Positions 5,854 to 7,346 of a stretch of 7,346 nucleotides of DNA are shown in pieces. A program made the translations under genes and the position numbers. Source of the DNA: JBBKXR01 sp037969585. GTDB lineage: Bacteria; Verrucomicrobiota; Verrucomicrobiia; Verrucomicrobiales; DEV007. Location: assembly GCA_037969585.1 (NCBI GenBank), contig JBBKXR010000086.1:1-7346 (forward strand). Reading direction: 5' to 3'. A model generated the notes under the pieces. The model was not told the origin of the DNA and did no database searches. It saw nothing but the letters and a program-made list of their open reading frames with translations. Position 1 is the stretch's first letter; every line of letters starts with the position of its first letter.

Positions 5854-6300
5854 TTACCAACCAATAAGGCTATTGGGGATGTGCTCAGCAATGCTGCAAC
5901 GCAGATAGTTGGTGCCAATGTCAGGAATTACGCTGCTCTCGCTTCCGTCAGTGCCGTCGCCGTAGAAGTGATAAGTGCCAGTCCCGGGGCATGTCGGTTC
6001 GCTGGGCAGGAATTTGCCATCTCCAATGATTTCACTTTTTAGATCGACTACCGGCGATCCAGGGAACGCCGCGTTCATGTTGCTGTAGGAGCGCACTGCC
6101 TTTTGCAGGGTGGCCATATTTTGAACGCAGTTGGCACGATCAGCACCCCGCTTGTAGGCCGACATTCCGACAAACAATGCGCTGGACAAGCCCATTATAA
6201 TCGCCATGACCAGCGTCAATTCGATAAGCGTCATCGCCCGCTGGGCGCGAATGTCAGTGGGCCGATGGGAGCAATAGGGACTGATCAATGGATAGTTCAT
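5854..6300 (-). CDS. Type IV pilin / type II secretion pseudopilin-like protein
   Basis: The 148-residue product carries a classic prepilin N-terminal methylation segment: a charged leader (residues 1-22, ending in AQRA), then MTLIELTLVMAIIMGLSSALFVGMSAYKRG with the invariant Glu at +5 (E27) and a hydrophobic helix of about 20 residues. After processing by prepilin peptidase it would sit in the inner membrane and assemble into a pilus or pseudopilus. The residue before the cleavage site is Ala, not the usual Gly, which is unusual but occurs in some minor pilins. The body is short and Cys-containing (C58, C103, C135), and the end reads CSIAEHIPN. Similar single pilin-like proteins are common in Verrucomicrobiota and related phyla, where their roles are mostly unknown. 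The gene stands alone, with no secretion or pilus genes nearby. The start is the ATG at 6298-6300; no Shine-Dalgarno sequence is seen. Confidence 0.85.
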   Translation of the reverse strand: MNYPLISPYCSHRPTDIRAQRAMTLIELTLVMAIIMGLSSALFVGMSAYKRGADRANCVQNMATLQKAVRSYSNMNAAFPGSPVVDLKSEIIGDGKFLPSEPTCPGTGTYHFYGDGTDGSESSVIPDIGTNYLRCSIAEHIPNSLIGW

Positions 6301-6345
6301 CGGAAATACTGGCTGAGCTAGGGTAAGCGGAAATATCGGCCATAT

Positions 6346-6363
6346 TCATTGTTATAACAATGA
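6346..6363. promoter_or_regulatory. 18-bp perfect palindrome, probable operator
   Basis: TCATTGTTATAACAATGA is an exact palindrome in the AT-rich region between the divergent pilin-like and lipoprotein genes. A weak minus-strand promoter may use its right half (TTGTTA as -35, 17 bases, GATATT as -10), so a bound dimeric regulator would affect the pilin-like gene first. The TGTTATAACA core recalls Fur/Zur-family half-sites, but no established box is matched. Confidence 0.55.
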
Positions 6364-6415
6364 TAATTTTAATAGATGTAGATATTATTTACAGTGATTA
6401 CGTGCAACGTTGGCA

Positions 6416-6445
6416 TTGGATCTTAGCGAAAATCACTGCTAGAAT
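6416..6445 (+). promoter_or_regulatory. Extended -10 promoter for the lipoprotein gene
   Basis: TGCTAGAAT (6437-6445) is an extended -10 element (TGn plus TAGAAT, 5 of 6). TTGGAT (6416-6421) is a weak -35 at a spacing of 18. Transcription would begin near 6452, about 30 bases before the ATG at 6482. Confidence 0.45.
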
Positions 6446-6481
6446 GGATTTCTTTCCAATCTCAATACTTCAACCATCAAG

Positions 6482-6970
6482 ATGCGAACCACTTCAATCA
6501 TTGCCCTCTCAGCGCTGCTACTAACGTCCGGTGCAGCTCTCATCGGTTGTTCCGACGCCACCTCTCAGAATGCTGCCGCACCCGCTGCTCCAGTCTTGCC
6601 CACAGGCAAGACGCCACGACCTGCCGATGCCAAGCTCTACATCATCTCGCCCGCTGATGGCGCAACTGTTGGCACTGAGGTGACCGTGCAGTTCGGCCTG
6701 AAGGGTATGGGTGTCGCTCCCGCCGGAATTTATATGGGCGAGGAGATGCCCACCGGTCATCACCATCTGCTGATCGACGTCCCCGATGTCAACACTGACA
6801 CGCCTGTGATGAAAGATGCCAAGCATGTTCACTACGGCGGCGGCCAAACCGAATCGTCGATTACTCTGACGCCCGGCGAGCACACGCTCCAGCTGATTCT
6901 CGGCGACCACGGCCACGTGCCACATGATCCGCCGTTGTTGTCCGAGAAAATCACCGTGACGGTGAAATAA
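6482..6970 (+). CDS. DUF4399 domain lipoprotein, histidine-rich
   Basis: This gene encodes 162 residues. An N-terminal lipoprotein signal (MRTTSIIALSALLLTSGAAL) ends in a lipobox LIGC with Cys23 as the lipidated residue, so the mature protein is anchored to a membrane facing the periplasm. An Ala/Pro linker (24-50) follows, and residues about 50-162 match DUF4399: ISPADGATVG, FGLKGMGVAPAG, TGHHHLLIDV (91-100), KHVHYGGGQTESSITLTPGEHTLQLILGDH (114-143) and PHDPP (147-151). Nine histidines are concentrated in the domain (93-95, 115, 117, 134, 143, 145, 148), which suggests metal binding, although no function is established for the family. The gene is a single unit with its own promoter and a strong terminator. 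The start ATG lacks a Shine-Dalgarno sequence. The family call is confident; any metal role is inference. Confidence 0.9.
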   Translation: MRTTSIIALSALLLTSGAALIGCSDATSQNAAAPAAPVLPTGKTPRPADAKLYIISPADGATVGTEVTVQFGLKGMGVAPAGIYMGEEMPTGHHHLLIDVPDVNTDTPVMKDAKHVHYGGGQTESSITLTPGEHTLQLILGDHGHVPHDPPLLSEKITVTVK

Positions 6971-6999
6971 TCTGCGGACGCCGATCCATTCGATCTATA

Positions 7000-7037
7000 A
7001 AAAAGCCCTCGTCTGATTTCTCAGACGGGGGCTTTTT
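7000..7037. terminator. Strong bidirectional intrinsic terminator
   Basis: A 17-bp stem (7000-7016 with 7021-7037, one G-T wobble) closes a TTTC loop. It is flanked by A's on the left and T's on the right, so it works in both directions. It serves the convergent lipoprotein gene (plus) and aminotransferase gene (minus), the latter ending 24 bases to the right. Confidence 0.9.
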
Positions 7038-7060
7038 GTTGGGGAGGGGAATCGCCCCGC

Positions 7061-7346
7061 TTAGAGCTTCGCCAAACTATCGTCGATGGCAGCGAGAACG
7101 CCGTCGATCGATTCGTCGGTTTCGTTGCCCATGTTGGAAATGCGGAAGGTCAGCCCTTTGATCTTGCCGTAACCACCGTCGATGGTCAGCGAGTGATTTT
7201 CGCGCAGCAGCTTGATCAATGCCGGTAGATCGATTTCGCGATTGTTCTTTACGCAGGTCAGCGACTTTGAGCGATAGGCTTCCGGAGCGAAAAATTCGAA
7301 GCCGTTGGCCTCCACCCAGGCGTGGACCTTTGCATTCAAGCGGGCA
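7061..7346 (-). CDS. Class V aminotransferase, C-terminal part (cut by window edge)
   Basis: The frame is open from the right edge of the window to TAA at 7061-7063, about 94 codons. The segment SKSLTCVKNNREIDLPALIKLLRENHSLTIDGGYGKIKGLTFRISNMGNETDESIDGVLAAID is the C-terminal small domain of class V, PLP-dependent aminotransferases. GKIKGLTFRISNMG corresponds to the conserved strand with the substrate-carboxylate-binding Arg. The PLP lysine lies further upstream, outside the window. Serine/alanine-glyoxylate type and phosphoserine type enzymes share this pattern, and the fragment does not separate them. An in-frame TTG at 7337-7339 is an internal Leu codon, not the start. It looks like an ordinary host housekeeping gene. 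Confidence 0.82.
   Translation of the reverse strand, partial: ARLNAKVHAWVEANGFEFFAPEAYRSKSLTCVKNNREIDLPALIKLLRENHSLTIDGGYGKIKGLTFRISNMGNETDESIDGVLAAIDDSLAKL

Noticed and set aside
6521..6925. Minus-strand reading frame of 134 codons opposite the DUF4399 gene
   Set aside because: It is antisense to a well-supported lipoprotein gene, without its own motif or initiation signal.
1..7346. CRISPR array, insertion sequence or retron-like RNA
   Set aside because: No regularly spaced repeats, no transposase, no terminal inverted repeats with target duplication and no reverse transcriptase were seen on either strand.

Overview
The window looks like a bacterial chromosome carrying one end of an integrated mobile element. 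The host is probably a Verrucomicrobiota (PVC-group) bacterium. That is an inference from three things: the style of the type IV pilin-like protein, the pairing of a BT4734-like primase with an AlpA-like protein, and the near absence of Shine-Dalgarno sequences at most starts. It is not proven by any marker gene.

Layout, right to left. Host-like DNA occupies about 5699-7346. It holds the 3' part of a class V aminotransferase gene (minus strand, cut by the window edge), a strong bidirectional terminator, a DUF4399 lipoprotein gene (plus), a divergent intergenic region with an 18-bp perfect palindrome, a pilin/pseudopilin-like gene (minus), and a tRNA-Gly(CCC) gene (minus).

Left of the tRNA 3' end lies a minus-strand module typical of an integrative element or phage satellite. 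It contains a complete tyrosine recombinase (4323-5588), an unrecognised 266-residue protein translationally coupled to it by an ATGA overlap, an 82-residue AlpA/excisionase-like DNA-binding protein, and a 757-residue primase-helicase replication protein. The integrase sits next to the 3' end of the tRNA gene, which is the usual geometry for tRNA-targeted integration. No second copy of the tRNA 3' end was found by eye in the window. The element therefore probably continues past position 1, and everything from 1 to about 5699 may belong to it.

Left of the replication gene are about 375 bases without a convincing gene, including a 16-bp perfect palindrome beside a GGTCAG direct repeat (598-629). 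Before that is a small acidic plus-strand protein gene (89-532), likely cargo of unknown function.

How the parts fit: integrase and AlpA-like protein would handle integration, excision and its control, and the primase-helicase would replicate the excised element. The boundary between the alpA-like gene and the replication gene carries a plus-strand terminator with no plus-strand gene before it, and a hairpin abutting an internal start codon of the replication gene. This suggests, without proving, RNA-level control of replication. No capsid, terminase, relaxase or conjugation gene is visible, so the element is either a satellite or mobilizable island, or its other genes lie to the left.
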